A stretch of 40,525 nucleotides of DNA from DATCLA01 sp036564195 (GTDB taxonomy: Bacteria > Bacillota > UBA4882 > UBA8346), in the NCBI GenBank assembly GCA_036564195.1, contig DATCLA010000163.1, positions 1 to 40,525 of the forward strand, given 5' to 3'. The position numbers were made by a program, and so were the translations under genes. The notes below the pieces were generated by a model. It searched no databases. It saw only the letters and a list, made by a program, of their open reading frames with translations, and had not been told where the DNA came from. Shown piece by piece: positions 40,160-40,525 of the stretch (the stretch's first letter is position 1; each line of letters starts with the position of its first letter).

Positions 40160-40525
40160 TCAGAGCGTTTTTAAATAGGTAAGATAACTTATGGGTATAT
40201 GTCCGATACTAAATACAATTGTAGCAATCAGTAATGGATAAGACCTTAATACAATTGAAACCAGCAGGAATGACAGTATGGGAAAAACCGCCAGGGGTAT
40301 GGGAATAAAAAATAGAGGGGAAAATAACAATGCATAATCCCTGCCATTTAAGAAATACTTTGCCCAACCAATGTAATATAAAAACATAAGTATTCCCGTA
40401 ATTATAAGTAATGTTTTATTTAGATGCCCGCTATACCTGAAAGAATAGAAAAAAGGTATTATAAATATACCCAACCTGCCTATATTCTCAATTACATTTA
40501 AAATCATCCAGATCGGCTGTAATTC
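40160..40525 (-). CDS. Small membrane protein, 5' end uncertain
   Basis: From the ATG at 40507 it is 115 aa with about four membrane segments (LGIFIIPFFYSF, LNKTLLIITGILMFLYYIGW, YALLFSPLFFIPIPLAVFPI, YPLLIATIVFSIGHIP). The reading frame stays open to the window edge (ELQPIW before the Met), and no ribosome binding site precedes the ATG, so the true start may lie beyond the edge. Small conserved membrane proteins with GWxxYF-NGRxY-L are found in Firmicutes, but their role is unknown. It lies 81 nt before pksH on the same strand. Confidence 0.6.
   Translation of the reverse strand, partial: ELQPIWMILNVIENIGRLGIFIIPFFYSFRYSGHLNKTLLIITGILMFLYYIGWAKYFLNGRDYALLFSPLFFIPIPLAVFPILSFLLVSIVLRSYPLLIATIVFSIGHIPISYLTYLKTL

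Overview
The window looks like chromosome of an anaerobic, moderate-GC Firmicute. Signs are a T-box before thrS, an adjacent NdoAI/NdoA (MazF-type) pair, an rplM-rpsI unit with a Firmicute-type promoter, Fe-S proteins of anaerobic type (DUF362, an RnfC-like protein), and strong purine-rich ribosome binding sites. A secreted protein that reads as an outer-membrane beta barrel hints at a diderm lineage (for example Limnochordia/Hydrogenispora-like), but this is inference. Almost all genes are on the minus strand; only the EbsC-like gene, the barrel gene and one pseudogene are on the plus strand.

Layout. 1-5.0 kb: start of a C26 peptidase gene, a three-gene ABC-2 exporter operon, an unexplained structured stretch, and a nadR-pnuC pair for nicotinamide riboside salvage. 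5.2-19.1 kb: an Rhs polymorphic toxin island. Read along the minus strand it is DcrB/Eag-like protein, VgrG-like spike protein, pentapeptide-repeat protein, an unassigned protein, a DUF4280 PAAR-like tip, and an 1827-aa protein that fuses a complete VgrG-like region to an Rhs shell. The Rhs ends in a deaminase-like toxin followed by an Imm1-like immunity gene. Further along are two displaced cassettes (an orphan toxin tip plus small genes; an Rhs core fragment plus small genes). A repeat with a covarying hairpin lies after each cassette. No sheath, tube, baseplate wedge or ATPase genes of a contractile system are in the window.

19.2-28.7 kb: housekeeping genes: ndoAI-ndoA, thiN, rplM-rpsI, a DUF4015 glycosidase-like protein, thrS with its T-box, tsaD and an ABC exporter. 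Between thrS and tsaD is a cluster of five DnaA-box matches, four of them in a duplicated 29-bp unit. 28.8-29.8 kb: decayed genes (a sugar ABC permease remnant and a small membrane protein). 29.9-32.7 kb: an EbsC/YbaK-type deacylase, the barrel protein and a DUF362 ferredoxin-like protein.

33.2-40.5 kb: the most striking operon. It holds a complete HMG-CoA-synthase (beta-branching) cassette of a trans-AT polyketide pathway: pksH, pksI, acpK, pksF and pksG homologues. Downstream are a CoA-binding-domain protein and an RnfD-RnfC fusion. The cassette would make an acetyl donor on the ACP, add it to a polyketide beta-ketone, then dehydrate and decarboxylate to leave a methyl branch. The polyketide synthase itself is not in the window and may lie beyond the right edge. 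The fused RnfD-RnfC protein, which lacks the usual covalent-flavin motif, is an unexpected neighbour.
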